Positions 11,221 to 21,109 of a stretch of 64,000 nt of DNA are shown here, piece after piece. Numbering within the stretch: position 1 is the first letter of the stretch; every line of letters begins with the position of its first letter. Source of the stretch: Choricystis sp. odSpoLacu1 (Eukaryota; Chlorophyta; Trebouxiophyceae); contig OY253656.1 in assembly GCA_958009055.1 (NCBI GenBank), forward strand, positions 434,001 to 498,000, given 5' to 3'. The notes beneath the pieces were generated by a model. The model was not told the DNA's origin and made no database searches. It saw only the letters and a program-made list of their open reading frames with translations. A program made the translations under genes and the position numbers.

Positions 11221-12256
11221 GGTGGAACGAGTGTGGTTTCTTTGTCGCTGGTGCGTTTTCTCTGACCGCAAAAAAAAGGCGAGATAGTGCCGAGAGTCTG
11301 CGAAAAAACCAACAAAAAACTGGACTCACAAGGCCTGTACCTGTAACCCCCCAGGCGGCTGACCCCACGGGAGCCTGACGCAGAGCCCTCTCCCCGGGAC
11401 AGCGCCACCAAAAATAAGCGTGTGGTTGCCTGCGGTCCACCGGCCCTGGGGCGGTGTGTGGGATCGATGAAGCATGCTCGCCCTCTCGCCTCCTCCCAAC
11501 AACACGCGCCACGCCTCACACTCTGTCGACAAACGGCGGTGGCGGGTGGATTGGAGTGGGTGGTAGAGTGTTGGGCTGGCCGGGGGTGAGAGAGGCTGGG
11601 GCTGTGTGTGGAAACAAAAAGAAGCAGACGAAAAACGGCTCTGCCGTCGCCACACCGCCGCTTCCAATTCAGGTGAGTTCTGGTGGCCCAGACGCGCATG
11701 CCGCCTCTGCTGCGCCCTCCCAGCGTCTTTGGCGCGTCTCTCTGCCCCTATCCCCCCGGCGGACAGAGGCTGGGGGGGGAAGGGGACGCCGGGCGCGGCA
11801 AGCAGCGGCCGCCGATCCCCACTCCTCCCGCTCATGCTCGCGGCTGGACGGCGGCGGTTGGCGGCCGTACGCCCCACCCCACGACCTCGCCTGCCTCTGT
11901 GTCGCTTTTACATAGTCCCCCGCGCGCACTGAGATGCGAATCGCAGCAATCGGGGCCCTCACACACCCGCCGCCACCGCGTTTTCTCCGGCGACGGCGCC
12001 TTTCTTTTCGCAGCGGCTGCCGCCTGCCGCCCGCCCCTCCCCCGATTCTTGCCCCACACCCCGCCTCGGAGGAGGGGTGCGCGCCAGCTGTGCGGGGGAG
12101 GAGAGGACGGCGGCCCCGCGGAGGCGCGGCGGGCCCCGCGCAGTTTGGCAGCGCGACCGTTTGGAGGCGGCGAAAAACGGCTCACCCTCCCAACCACTCT
12201 GCACACCTCAGCCCTCTCCCTCCTCTCCTACCTATCCCTCCACCTATTTACGCACC
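11221..12256. other. Divergent intergenic region between GH8 and MscL genes
   Basis: 1036 nt between two divergent starts, among the largest gaps in the window. It must hold both promoters. The open frames here lack homology signs and splice logic. I see no tRNA or repeat. Confidence 0.5.
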
Positions 12257-12983
12257 ATGGCCGACGTCGCCACCGACTCCCAGTCCACCGCCTCCCGCGC
12301 CGCCGACAAGGCGACCGCGTTCGCCGGCTCCGTCCGCTCCAAGTCGGTCGCTGGCGCCAAGTCCGCCGTCCGCTGCGGCACCGCCGCGTGCGCCGGCTTC
12401 CGCGACTTTGTGGTGCGCGGCAACGTGGTCGACCTGGCGGTCGCGTTCGTCGTGGGTGCCGCGTTTACCAAGCTGATCGAAACGTTTGTGTCTTCTTTTG
12501 TGACGCCCCTCATTTCCGCCATCTTTGGCGGCAAGGGCGTCCCCTTCGACTCCCTCTACTTCTCCCTCAACGGGTCCCAGTTCACGTACGGCAAGTTCAT
12601 CAACGCGCTGATCAGGTGAGTGAGAGATGGGGTGGGTGGGTGGGAGAGGGAGGAGGGTTTTTTTTTTCGTTCGTTTTGTGTGCGAAAAAAACACCCCACC
12701 CCACCCCCACCCCGCCCCCACCCCCCTCAGCTTCGTCATCGTCTGCCTCATCGTCTACTTCCTGGTTGTCCTGCCCCTCATGCACCTGCTGGAGGCGCTG
12801 GACCCCAAGTCCTCTGCGCGCCCGTGCCCCGAGTGCCTGTCGATCATCCCGGCAGGCGCGCGCCGCTGCAAGTTCTGCACGTCCACCGTGCCCCTGGGCG
12901 CCTCCTTCAAGAAGAAGATGAAGGAGGACGCGTCCGGCGAGCTGGCGGCCGACTTGAAGGAGGTGCAGAACTCGCAGGTGTGA
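12257..12983 (+). CDS. mscL: MscL-type mechanosensitive channel with zinc ribbon
   Basis: Exons 12257-12615 and 12731-12983 join in phase 2 to 203 aa. An Ala/Ser-rich head of about 50 residues precedes the MscL core. GFRDFVVRGNVVDLAVAFVV is the diagnostic N-terminal helix and first span, and FVIVCLIVYFLVVLPLMHLL is the second. MscL forms a homopentamer that opens under membrane tension to release solutes on osmotic shock. After the second span come two CxxC knuckles, CPEC and CKFC, 16 residues apart, as in some bacterial MscL proteins. The head could be a targeting extension (plastid or mitochondrion), but this is not clear. Bacterial ancestry is likely. Confidence 0.88.
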
Positions 12984-13546
12984 GGAGGATCAGTGGGTGT
13001 CTGTGCAGCCAAGGCGCGGTGCGGCGCGGCGCGGCGGCGCGTTTTTTGCTTTTCGTTGTCGCCGCGCCCGGCCATCCCGAGACTCCACACAAGACCACCA
13101 GAGTGCGTTTCCTCGCACCTCGTTTTTTGACGCATATCCTTTATCTTGTCGATTCGTTCCCCCCCCCCCCCCCCCCCCTTTTCGTCCTCTTTCCCTCCCC
13201 CCCCTCTCCCCTTTTTCCCCCGCCCCCACACACACACACACCACCCGAGCGCCACCTGACACTGGTTCGTGCGTTGCTTTCATTTCGTGTTGGGTGTTTT
13301 GTGGGCGGGTGAACAGGGCGGGGCACCCAATCGGTGTGGCCTCTCCGGCCGCCCCCTGGGGAAGTCTGTGCTGCCTCCCCGTGCGCACACACACACACAC
13401 TTTGAGAGAGAGTATTGTAAGCGAGTTGATGCTTTCAAGAACAAGAACATGAGAAACATGAAATGAAGTTTTTTTTCGGTGTCCAAAGCCAGTCGAGCGA
13501 GTCGAATTGGGTCGACAAAACGTCGGCCACCCGCCTCCCACGCCCA
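12984..13546. other. Gap after MscL gene
   Basis: 563 nt with C20 at 13159-13178 and a short CA tract near 13227. It includes the 3' flank of the channel gene and the promoter of the ABC ATPase. A TGTAA-like sequence lies near 13415. No gene is supported. Confidence 0.55.
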
Positions 13547-14437
13547 ATGCGGACGCCCTCCTGGCGCCGACCGCCACCACGTCTCTCGCGTCGCGTAGCG
13601 GGCCTGCCTGTGGCCGCAGCGCTGGCGTCGCCTGCCGCCACCGCGCCCCGCGCGGCGCCGTCGCCCGGGCTGGCGCTGGAGGCGGTGGATGCACACGTCT
13701 CCTTTGGCAACAAAGAGGTAGGGCAGGCGGTATAAGTGCTTGCTGTTTGCATGCTGAAAACAGGATCGTCTTTCCACCACGCCCAACCCTCCTTTCCCTC
13801 CCCGACACAGGCACTGCGCGGCGCCACCCTCTCCGTCCCCCCCGGCCACCTCCACATCCTGCTCGGCCCCAACGGGTGCGGCAAGTCCACCCTGCTGCGT
13901 GCGTTGGGGGGGCTGCAACCCTTGACGCGCGGCGTCGCGGCCGCGTCGCCCCCCGCCTCGTTTGTGTTTCAAAACCCAGACCACCAAGTCGTGCTGCCCA
14001 CCGTGGGCGCTGACGTCGCGTTTGGACTGGGGCGGTATCCATCCCTGTCGCCAGCTGCAGTCCAGGGCGCGGTGGCCGCCGCCCTGGATGTTGTCGGCTG
14101 CAGCGACCTCACCGCGCGCGGTGTGCACACACTGTCGGGCGGCCAAAAACAGCGCGTCACCATCGCGGGCGCCCTGGCCGGCGCCCCCTCCGTCCTGCTG
14201 CTGGACGAACTGACCACGTTCCTGGATGCAGAGGATGCAGCGTCCGTGCTGGCGGCCGTGAGGGCCGCCGTGCGCGCGCGCGGCGTGGCCGCGCTTTGGG
14301 TCACACACCGCCTGGACGAACTGCGGGGCGCAGACGGCGCCTCCCTGATGGAGAATGGGCGCGTGGTGGCGTCCGGGGAGCCGAGGGCGGTGGCGGACGA
14401 GTTGAGGAGGAGGGGGGCGGTCGTGCCGCACTGGTGA
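13547..14437 (+). CDS. Plastid ECF-type ABC ATPase (ABCI10-like)
   Basis: Exons 13547-13717 and 13811-14437 join in phase 0 to 265 aa. The first 40 residues are Arg/Ala/Ser-rich with almost no acidic residues, as in a chloroplast transit peptide. The ATPase has Walker A GPNGCGKST (about residue 77), a CbiO/EcfA-type Q-loop (VFQNPDHQVVLPTV), signature LSGGQKQRVT, Walker B VLLLDELTTFLD and an H-loop VTHRLDEL. DELTTFLD in place of DEPTxxLD is, as I recall, typical of the plant and cyanobacterial ABCI10 branch. It probably energises a plastid-envelope metal or vitamin importer with ABCI11 and ABCI12. An upstream in-frame ATG exists but would precede an unlikely head. Confidence 0.85.
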
Positions 14438-14562
14438 TGAGAGAGGGTTGACGAGACTGTGTGTTTTCCACACTTGTTTTTTTTTTTTGCTTCCTGAGTG
14501 TACACAGATTCACAGCACTTGTGTGTGTGGAGAGCAATCTGCATCGACACACACACACACTG

Positions 14563-16206
14563 TCACCGAAACATGGCCTCAATGTCTTCCAGCGTCTTGC
14601 CCCGCGTCTCCGGCACAAACGCGGCGATGACAAAAATGCTCACAGCCGCGATCACCGCAAACCCAGCGTACGTGGTCGCCGGCCCCACAGCCGCCTGCAC
14701 AGTCGGCAGCGCAAACGAGACGGCTGCATTGGCGCCAAAGTTGGTGAGGGTGGCGAGGGCGGCCGCGCGCGAGCGCGCGGCGAGCGGGAACACTTCTCCC
14801 ACAAAGAGCCAGGTGATGGGGCCGAAAGAGATCTGAGGGGGGAGAAGAGAAAGTGTGCGTGCGTGTGGTGGGTTGGACACCGTCTCCTCATCGAGTGGCG
14901 GGGGCGGGGATGGGGCGAGGCAGGGACGGGGAAGTTTTACGGGGGCAATGTTGGAGGCAAGGGTCCCCCCCACACGCGACTGCACACCACTCTCTCCCTC
15001 CCCCCCAAAACCCTCCCCCTCCCTCACCTGGTACGCCACCACGTACAGTAGCAACGCCGCCAGCGACGCGTACGCGCCTGCGCTGCCCCCGCCCATCGCG
15101 GTGGCGACCGCCAGGGCGGAGAGGGCGACCGCCATCGCCGCGACCCCGCCGATCAACAGCGGCCGTCGCCCCGCGCGCTCGACCGTCGCCACCGCCGCCC
15201 CCGTGGCCACCAGTTTGAACAGGCCGAGGCCGACGGCCACGGTGGAGGCGTCGCCTCCGAACCCCGCGGCTTCAAAGATGGAGGCGGCATAGTAGAGAAC
15301 AGAGGGTTGGCCTGTAATCTGTTGCATCAGGACGAGGGACAGCCCGATCAGCAGGGGGGTGCGGTAGCGGGGCTGGGTGACGAGATCGGTCAGGGAGGGA
15401 GCGCCCGCACCCTCGGCTCTGGCCGCCGTGGCCGCCGCCGCCATGTCGTCAAACTCGGCGGCGACGGAGGCGGGGGCATCGATCGCCGCGCGCCCGCGGC
15501 AGCGCGCGAGCGCGGACCGCGCGCGCTCCTCCCCCTTGCCCGCCAGCAGCAGCCAGCGCGGGGAATCAGGAGCAAATAAAGCTGTGCCGATGGCCAGGAT
15601 CGCGCCTGGGATGGCGGCAGCCCCGTACATGAGCCTCCACCCGCCCACGTCTCCGCCCCAGGCCGAGGCGAAGACATACCCCGCGAGAATGCCGCCCACG
15701 ATGGCCCCCTCTTTCAAGGAGATCAACAGGCCACGCACAGACGCGGGCGCTGTCTCCGAAATGTAGGAGGGGGCGGAGTGCATGGCGAGGCCGATGGCGA
15801 TGCCGTAGAGGGCGCGGGCGGCGAGGAGGGGGGCGAGGCCTGGGGCTGTGGCAGCCGCGGTGGCAGCCGCTGCGTACAGCCCCCCCGCCGCCACCAGCTC
15901 TGCCTTGCGCCCGATCTTGTCGCCAATGGCAAAGGCCAGGGCGGAGCCCAGGAGGGCGCCGACTAACGATGACGACACAACCCCCCCCGCTTGGACGGGG
16001 GAGAGGGAAGACGCCCAGGCCGCGCCCGAGAGCGCCCCCCGCAGCGAGGGCAGGGCGCCCGAGGTCGATCCGATGTCGTAGCCGAAGAGTGCTCCGCCAA
16101 GTGCAGGAAACGAGAAGGTGAGGGCGACGGCGGCGAGGTCGAGGGCGGGGGGGGGAGGCTGGGGTGGGGAGGGAGAGAGGAGGGGGTGACGTTTTGGGTG
16201 AGACAT
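14563..16206 (-). CDS. VGT1-like MFS sugar/H+ symporter
   Basis: Exons 15028-16206 and 14563-14832 join in phase 0 to 482 aa with about 12 membrane spans. Sugar-porter marks are GALFGYDIGSTSGALPSL, DKIGRK, SLKEGAIVGGILAGY, PDSPRWLLLAG, QQITGQPSVLYY and the terminal PETRGKTLEDIE. The first and third place it with Arabidopsis VGT1 (vacuolar glucose transporter) and its plastidic relative. The N-terminus is short and Pro-rich, with no clear transit peptide, so a vacuolar or plasma-membrane site is more likely than plastid. Substrates in the family are glucose and xylose. The stop lies 125 nt from the convergent ABC ATPase stop. Confidence 0.9.
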   Translation of the reverse strand: MSHPKRHPLLSPSPPQPPPPALDLAAVALTFSFPALGGALFGYDIGSTSGALPSLRGALSGAAWASSLSPVQAGGVVSSSLVGALLGSALAFAIGDKIGRKAELVAAGGLYAAAATAAATAPGLAPLLAARALYGIAIGLAMHSAPSYISETAPASVRGLLISLKEGAIVGGILAGYVFASAWGGDVGGWRLMYGAAAIPGAILAIGTALFAPDSPRWLLLAGKGEERARSALARCRGRAAIDAPASVAAEFDDMAAAATAARAEGAGAPSLTDLVTQPRYRTPLLIGLSLVLMQQITGQPSVLYYAASIFEAAGFGGDASTVAVGLGLFKLVATGAAVATVERAGRRPLLIGGVAAMAVALSALAVATAMGGGSAGAYASLAALLLYVVAYQVREGEGFGGEGESGVQSRVGGTLASNIAPVKLPRPCLAPSPPPPLDEETVSNPPHARTLSLLPPQISFGPITWLFVGEVFPLAARSRAAALATLTNFGANAAVSFALPTVQAAVGPATTYAGFAVIAAVSIFVIAAFVPETRGKTLEDIEAMFR

Positions 16207-16782
16207 TGCGCGTCGTGCCTGCCAAACCCTGTCCGCCTCCCCTGTCGCCTTGCCTCCCTTGCGTCCTCTATCTCACCAACAGTGGGTCCTCCGACCCCGC
16301 GGACGAGGCAGCGACACGCTTGGGCAGCAGCGACGACACAATGCCGCGTTCCGCCAGTGACACACGCCGCGGCGACCGGGGCGCCGCCCGGGTGAGGCGT
16401 GGCGGCAGGCCACGTGTGGCGTGTGGGTGGAGGATCATGTGGTTTTGTGTGTTTGAGTTGCGTGGGAGAGAAGATGAAAAAGTGAACGAGGTGCGGCGTG
16501 GGCGGCGCAGCTGGCGAGAGTGCAGGCTGGGAAGTGATCATCGGCATGTCGGTGAGAGGAGAAATGAGCAAAGGTCTCTCACGCGCGCCCCCCCTGATTT
16601 CACTCCTCTCTACCGCCGTGTCTGTCGGCGCACACACACGCCTTGAGCATGGACCCGCCCGACCCCCCCGGGGGCGGGTCGACCCAGCCCGCCGCCGCGA
16701 CGCCCGCCGAGGTGGACGAAGCCTACGACAAAGTATTCGTCACAAGCGAACACCCCCGCCCCTCTCTCTCTCTCTCTCGCAT
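16207..16782. other. Gap upstream of sugar porter
   Basis: 576 nt between the sugar porter start and the parvulin-rhodanese stop. It holds the porter promoter. A plus-strand ATG at 16341 opens a 17-codon frame ending at a possible donor (CGGGTGAGG) with no convincing next exon. See also the weak frame at 16649. Confidence 0.5.
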
Positions 16783-16936
16783 TCAGTACGTGTCATCAAA
16801 CAGCACACTCTTGTCAATCAGCTTGCCGTATGCCAGAATGCCGCCCGCCACGTTGAACACGCGCTTGAAGCCCGCGTTGCCGACAAGCCAGGTGCCGACG
16901 CGCTGCGAGCGCGCGCCCGATCGGCACAGAATGTAG
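16649..16936 (+). CDS. Possible small protein, 95 aa (weak)
   Basis: An ATG at 16649 opens 95 codons. The first 29 (MDPPDPPGGG, then AEVDEAYDKVF) have protein-like composition. The rest runs antisense through the coding end of the parvulin-rhodanese gene and looks like a shadow. It could be a first exon of something whose splicing I cannot resolve. Weak support. Confidence 0.18.
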   Translation: MDPPDPPGGGSTQPAAATPAEVDEAYDKVFVTSEHPRPSLSLSRIQYVSSNSTLLSISLPYARMPPATLNTRLKPALPTSQVPTRCERAPDRHRM

Positions 16937-17544
16937 GTGGGGGCTTCAGGGTCCAGTGTGGCCGCCACAGTGGGCGCCCACTCGTTGAACTGGGAGAGGG
17001 GGAGCAGGGTGAACAGGCCGCCCGGCAGGTTGGCGCGGTCCAACTCGTCCGGCTCGCGCACATCGATCAACTGCAGGCCGGGCGGCGGGTCGGCGAGGAC
17101 GTCGCGCAGGTCGGTGACGCCGGCTTGCACGACGTCGATGCCGCCTTCACGTTCCTCCATGACGCTGATCAGGTGTTCGCCAAACTCGCTGGTCGCGCGC
17201 GCAGTCGCGCCGACCGGTGTCGCAAAGGCCACGCTCTCAAATTCCGGCACAGTTTCACCCCTCTTGACCCAACCAAGGTCCCCGCCAGACCCAGAAGACG
17301 GGCACTTGGACTTTGACCGCGCCGCGTCCGCAAACGAGGTGTCGCCCGCCTTGATGGACGCTTCCAGAGCGTCCAGCTCGGAGGTCGACCCGGGGGGCAG
17401 CAGGACGTGAGCCACGCGCACGGTGCGGCCAGGGAAGTCGGCAGAGGAGGACGCGGACCGAGCGACGGCGCGGAGCGGGCGAGCGGGCGCGCGGAGGAGG
17501 GCGGCGCGAGCGCGGGCGACGAACGCTGGCGCGCGCGCCAGCAT
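16783..17544 (-). CDS. Plastid parvulin (PpiC) plus rhodanese protein
   Basis: Single exon, 253 aa. The Arg/Ala-rich head (MLARAPAFVARARAALLRAP) reads as an organelle transit peptide. Residues about 45-115 form a parvulin-type prolyl isomerase domain (VRVAHVLLP, FADAARSKSKCPSSGSGGDL, GWVKRGETVPEFESVAF, SEFGEHLISV). Residues about 130-240 form a rhodanese domain with the active loop CRSGARSQR, so the catalytic Cys is present. The same two-domain order occurs in the Arabidopsis chloroplast protein At5g19370. The activity would be peptidyl-prolyl isomerisation and possible sulfur transfer in the plastid. The physiological substrate is unknown. Confidence 0.9.
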   Translation of the reverse strand: MLARAPAFVARARAALLRAPARPLRAVARSASSSADFPGRTVRVAHVLLPPGSTSELDALEASIKAGDTSFADAARSKSKCPSSGSGGDLGWVKRGETVPEFESVAFATPVGATARATSEFGEHLISVMEEREGGIDVVQAGVTDLRDVLADPPPGLQLIDVREPDELDRANLPGGLFTLLPLSQFNEWAPTVAATLDPEAPTYILCRSGARSQRVGTWLVGNAGFKRVFNVAGGILAYGKLIDKSVLFDDTY

Positions 17545-17773
17545 TCTCCGGGGTGGGGCGAGAAAGTGAGACACACACACGAGTGTGCGTGCGCCGTGTG
17601 CGGACGCAGGGAGAGGGTGGCGAGACGGGCGGGGGAACGCGACGGAGGCAACAATTGGCTTGTCGGCGTGTTTCGTTTTCCTCTCTCCCTTTCCTTCCTT
17701 TTGACTTCCTTGGACCCTCCTGACAAAAACAGTCAGTTGGGACACGTTTTGTGTTGCACGACAGACATTCACT

Positions 17774-19892
17774 TCACATGATCGCGCACCCCCGCTTCTG
17801 CGCCCCCCCCCCGTCCTCCGTGCGCCGACGCTTGGCGCCGACGGGTGCTTCCTCGCCGCTCGCCAACCCCGCCCGCGTGGCGGCGGCAGCGGCGGCCGCA
17901 CTCGGGTCGGCGCCAGCACAATACTCCGAATATTGAGACGCTGTCAAGACGCGGCACCCGGCTAGCTCGGGCGTCGCAGCCAGCGCCGTCGCGACGGCCG
18001 CGGTGGCAGCGGCCGCCGGCGACAGCTGCGGCGCGCCCCCCCGGCGCGTGGCAGCCCCCGCCTCACCGCCCTCGCCCGCCGCCCTGGGCTCCCGCGCCGC
18101 GTCCAGCGCGTCCCACACCTCGATCGAGGCGGCGGCACCCCCCAGCCGCGGCAGCACGCGGCACCGCCGCACGCGCGCGCGCGCGGAGGCAAGACTCGCC
18201 AGCGCTCGGCAGTCCAGGGCCGGCGGCAACGGCACCACGTATACCACATGATCGCGCGGGCGGGAGGGGCGGGGGTCGGGGCGGGGGCCGGCGGCAAGGA
18301 AGGGCAGGTCCGAGGCGTGGATGAACAGAGCATCCCGCCACCCCGCCACCCCCCCCCCCCTCCCCCCAGTCGATGCGGCGGGGGGGGGGGGGGGAAGGCC
18401 AGAGCGGCCACCATATCGCGCGGTGAGCGGGGGGTTGGAGGGGAGGTTTGGGGTGGGGGCGCGCCGTTGCCGCCACCCGCGGCTGCCGCCGCGGCCTCCC
18501 GTGTCGCCAGCCCCCAGAACGCGGCCGCCGTCAAAAAGGCGTCAAACCCGGCCTCATGCTCGGTCGCGTCCGCGGCCGCCGGGTCGGCCGCGGCAGCGGC
18601 GTAGCGGTCGCACCCGGGGGCGTGGGTGGGGGGCGGAACGCGTGGCCCTGGCGGCGCCCTGCTGCGCCGCCCGCTCCCACCATCACCAGCCGCCACCACC
18701 GCCCCAGTCGCCACGACGCCGTCGTACACTTCACGCAGCGACGTCGCCCGCCCCCAGGGCGACGTGTCGGGGGGGCCGCACATGGCTTTGGTGTCGTACA
18801 GGCCGCCCGGGAACCAGTGGGCGACGAGCTGTTTGAACGCGCCCCACTCCGCCGGCAACCCTCCCCCCACAAACGCGGACAGCAGGTGCAGCACGTCGCC
18901 ACTGCCGTTGTGCACGACAACGGGGACGCGCGCATCACGCAACGCTTCCATGACGACGGAGAAGCCGGCGGCAGCGGCGATCGCGGCGTCACTCTCGGCC
19001 GCGCGCGCCGCGTCGGCGGCGGCCGCGCCGCCGGGCGGCGCGCGCGACACCACGATGGGCGCGTTGCGCGGGCGGCGCACGCCGAGGGGAGGGTCTGGAC
19101 CCCCCGTGGCCGCCACAAAGGGAGGGTCGGGGCCATGGCCGTCGCGCAGGGTTTGGTAGACGAGCGCCCGTTGGAACGCGTTGCCGCACGGCAGTGTGAG
19201 CGGGGGCGGCGTGTGGGCGCCACCGCACGCTGCCAACCAGGCAGCCACATCCTGCTGGACGCGGGCCACCAGGGCGACGTCGTCGGGGCGGGTGGGGATG
19301 ATGGGCGCGCGACCGGCGGGGGCGCCGCCGTTGTCGCCACCACCCGCCGGCGCGGCGCGGCGGGCGCGGTCGGACGCAGCCCGCGCCAGGGACGCATCCC
19401 GCCACGCCAGGGGGGCGTAGGGGACACCTTCGCGGATGGTGGCTGTGGTGTCAAAACCTGCGGCGGTCAGAAAGGTGAGCGCGGCGGCAGACACCGCCAT
19501 CTCCTGGCGCCCGCCCACCGCCCCCGGCCACACGGGGCAGTTGAACGTGGCGCACTCGTACCCGGCGCCCGTCCAGGTGGCGGCGCACAGGCCGACTTGG
19601 AGGGGGGCGAAGCGGGTGGCTGCGGGAGCAATGCGGGCGTACCGATCTTCGGCGTCGTCGATGGGGCAGGGCGCGTCCCCGCCCGCCTCGATCCCGGTGT
19701 ACTCCAGGTCCAGGGCCACATAGTCGGCGGACGCCAGGGCGGACCGCAGGCGGGGGAGGAGGGTGGGGAAGGTGTCGCGCGTGACCTGTGGGAGAGAGGG
19801 TGGGTTGGGAGGAGGTAAAAAAACGGAAAGCAAATCGGGGGCGTGCTCTCTCCTCGGACACCGCTCCCGTCCCGCGCGCTCCTTACCTCCAT
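17774..19892 (-). CDS. PARN: PARN-like poly(A)-specific ribonuclease with CaaX end
   Basis: A six-base exon (19887-19892, Met-Glu) joins 17774-19785 to read MEVTRDTF, the canonical PARN start. The product is about 670 aa. Catalytic DEDD residues appear in ALDLEYTG, in HNGSGDVLHLL, in GLYDTKAM and in HEAGFDAFLT, which also brings the His. PARN removes poly(A) tails and trims small RNAs. After a low-complexity stretch the frame changes between 18349 and 18394, where a C12 run and a G15 run lie. The other frame carries the expected RRM-like end (RDALFIHASDLPFL, RDHVVYVVPLP). The C-terminus is unusual: a basic patch (AKRRR) and then CAIM, a CaaX prenylation box. Confidence 0.85.
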
Positions 19893-20131
19893 CGCGGGCT
19901 GAGAGGTGGGGACGGTGTGTGTTCTGACGCACCCCCCACGCGCGTGTGGTCTCCGTCCTCCCCGCACGGGCGCGGGAGAGGGGAAGAGAGAGAGAACGAC
20001 GAAACGGGAGTGTGAAGCGGCGTCGACTGTGCGCGGTCCTCTCCCTGCCGCCCTCGATCGAAAACGGAGCGCGTTTCTGCACATAACACACAAAACAAAA
20101 ATCAGACGCTCTCCACCTCTATCCCTCCTTG

Positions 20132-20962
20132 TCACCCCGCCGCCTGCAACGCCAGCAGTTCGTCGCCCTCGTCGTCGTCATCAAACGCGAGCTCCAGAAG
20201 CGCGTCCTCATCCTCTTCCGCCGCGGGCGCTGCCCCCGCCTCGGCAGACGGGAGCGTGGCACCACCACCCCCTCCACCGCCCAGCCACCCGTCCAGGCGG
20301 CGCGCTTCCTCGACCGAAGCCAGGTCGAGCCCGCTCAACGCCCCCTCCCTCAGCTCCCGCATCTCCACTTTCAGGGTGGCCGTCTTGCCCAGGGCTTCCA
20401 GTTGGTCCAGCACCACGGGGAAGGGGAGGCCGGGGGCCAGGCGGGCCGCCCACTCGGCGTAAACGTCAACCAAGGCGGCCGCGTCCTCGCCCTCGTGGCC
20501 GCGCCCCGCGCCCCTGCCGCGGCGGCGGGCGCGGAAGCGGGAGACAAGGTTGGCGTACAGGTCGGGCAGGCCGAGCGGGGACTGGGGGTGGAGTGGAGGA
20601 GGGCGTGTGAGTGTGTCGCATCGCGCGGTGTTGCGAAATTGCGCGCGTCCGCTCCGCCACCCCGTCCCTCCTCCTCCCCCTCTTCCGCACACCTTCAAAT
20701 CCTCCAGCGTGATCTGCCGCTTGCGCTTGGTTTTGCCCCCCAGCGCCGCCGCGGCGGCCGCCCTGTCGGTCGGCGCAGTCGCGCCCGATGCTGCGGTCGC
20801 TTCCTCGGCCCGCCGCGCCGCGCGGTGGGCGTCCACCTCGGCCTGGGGGGCGTTGCAGTCACGCATCAAGTGGCGGCCACCGCACTTGAAGCAGCGCAGG
20901 GGGCCGCCCGCGGGGCGGGCGGACGGCGCGCCGGCGCGCGGCGTCGCTGCGGGGGTGGCCAT
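20132..20962 (-). CDS. TIPIN: TIPIN/Swi3-domain replication fork protection protein
   Basis: Exons 20693-20962 and 20132-20581 join in phase 0 to 239 aa. Residues 24-36 form a zinc knuckle CFKCGGRHLMRDC, one residue shorter between Cys and His than the usual CCHC. A basic KTKRKRQ patch and ITLEDLK lead into the Swi3 domain (GLPDLYANLVSRFR, LVDVYAEWAARLAP, FPVVLDQLEALGK, VEMRELREG). The tail is acidic. TIPIN with TIMELESS keeps stalled forks intact and activates the S-phase checkpoint. Plant homologues also carry the zinc knuckle, which supports green affinity. The nucleus is the expected site. Confidence 0.85.
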   Translation of the reverse strand: MATPAATPRAGAPSARPAGGPLRCFKCGGRHLMRDCNAPQAEVDAHRAARRAEEATAASGATAPTDRAAAAAALGGKTKRKRQITLEDLKVCGRGGGGGTGWRSGRAQFRNTARCDTLTRPPPLHPQSPLGLPDLYANLVSRFRARRRGRGAGRGHEGEDAAALVDVYAEWAARLAPGLPFPVVLDQLEALGKTATLKVEMRELREGALSGLDLASVEEARRLDGWLGGGGGGGATLPSAEAGAAPAAEEDEDALLELAFDDDDEGDELLALQAAG

Positions 20963-21109
20963 CGGAGGGGCGGGCGCCAGGGTGTGTCTGCGTGGGAAGA
21001 GAGGGATAGACGGAGCGTGTGTGCAGGCTCTCTGGCCGAGGCAGACAGTGTGAGACGGGCGGGCGCGTGTTTTTGAAAAATCAATGTCTGTGTGTCTTCA
21101 CCCCTTCGC

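Noticed and set aside
17774..19892. PARN and other frame-broken genes as pseudogenes
   Set aside because: Each keeps catalytic residues and correct ends, with a single break that often sits in a homopolymer; decay would scatter.
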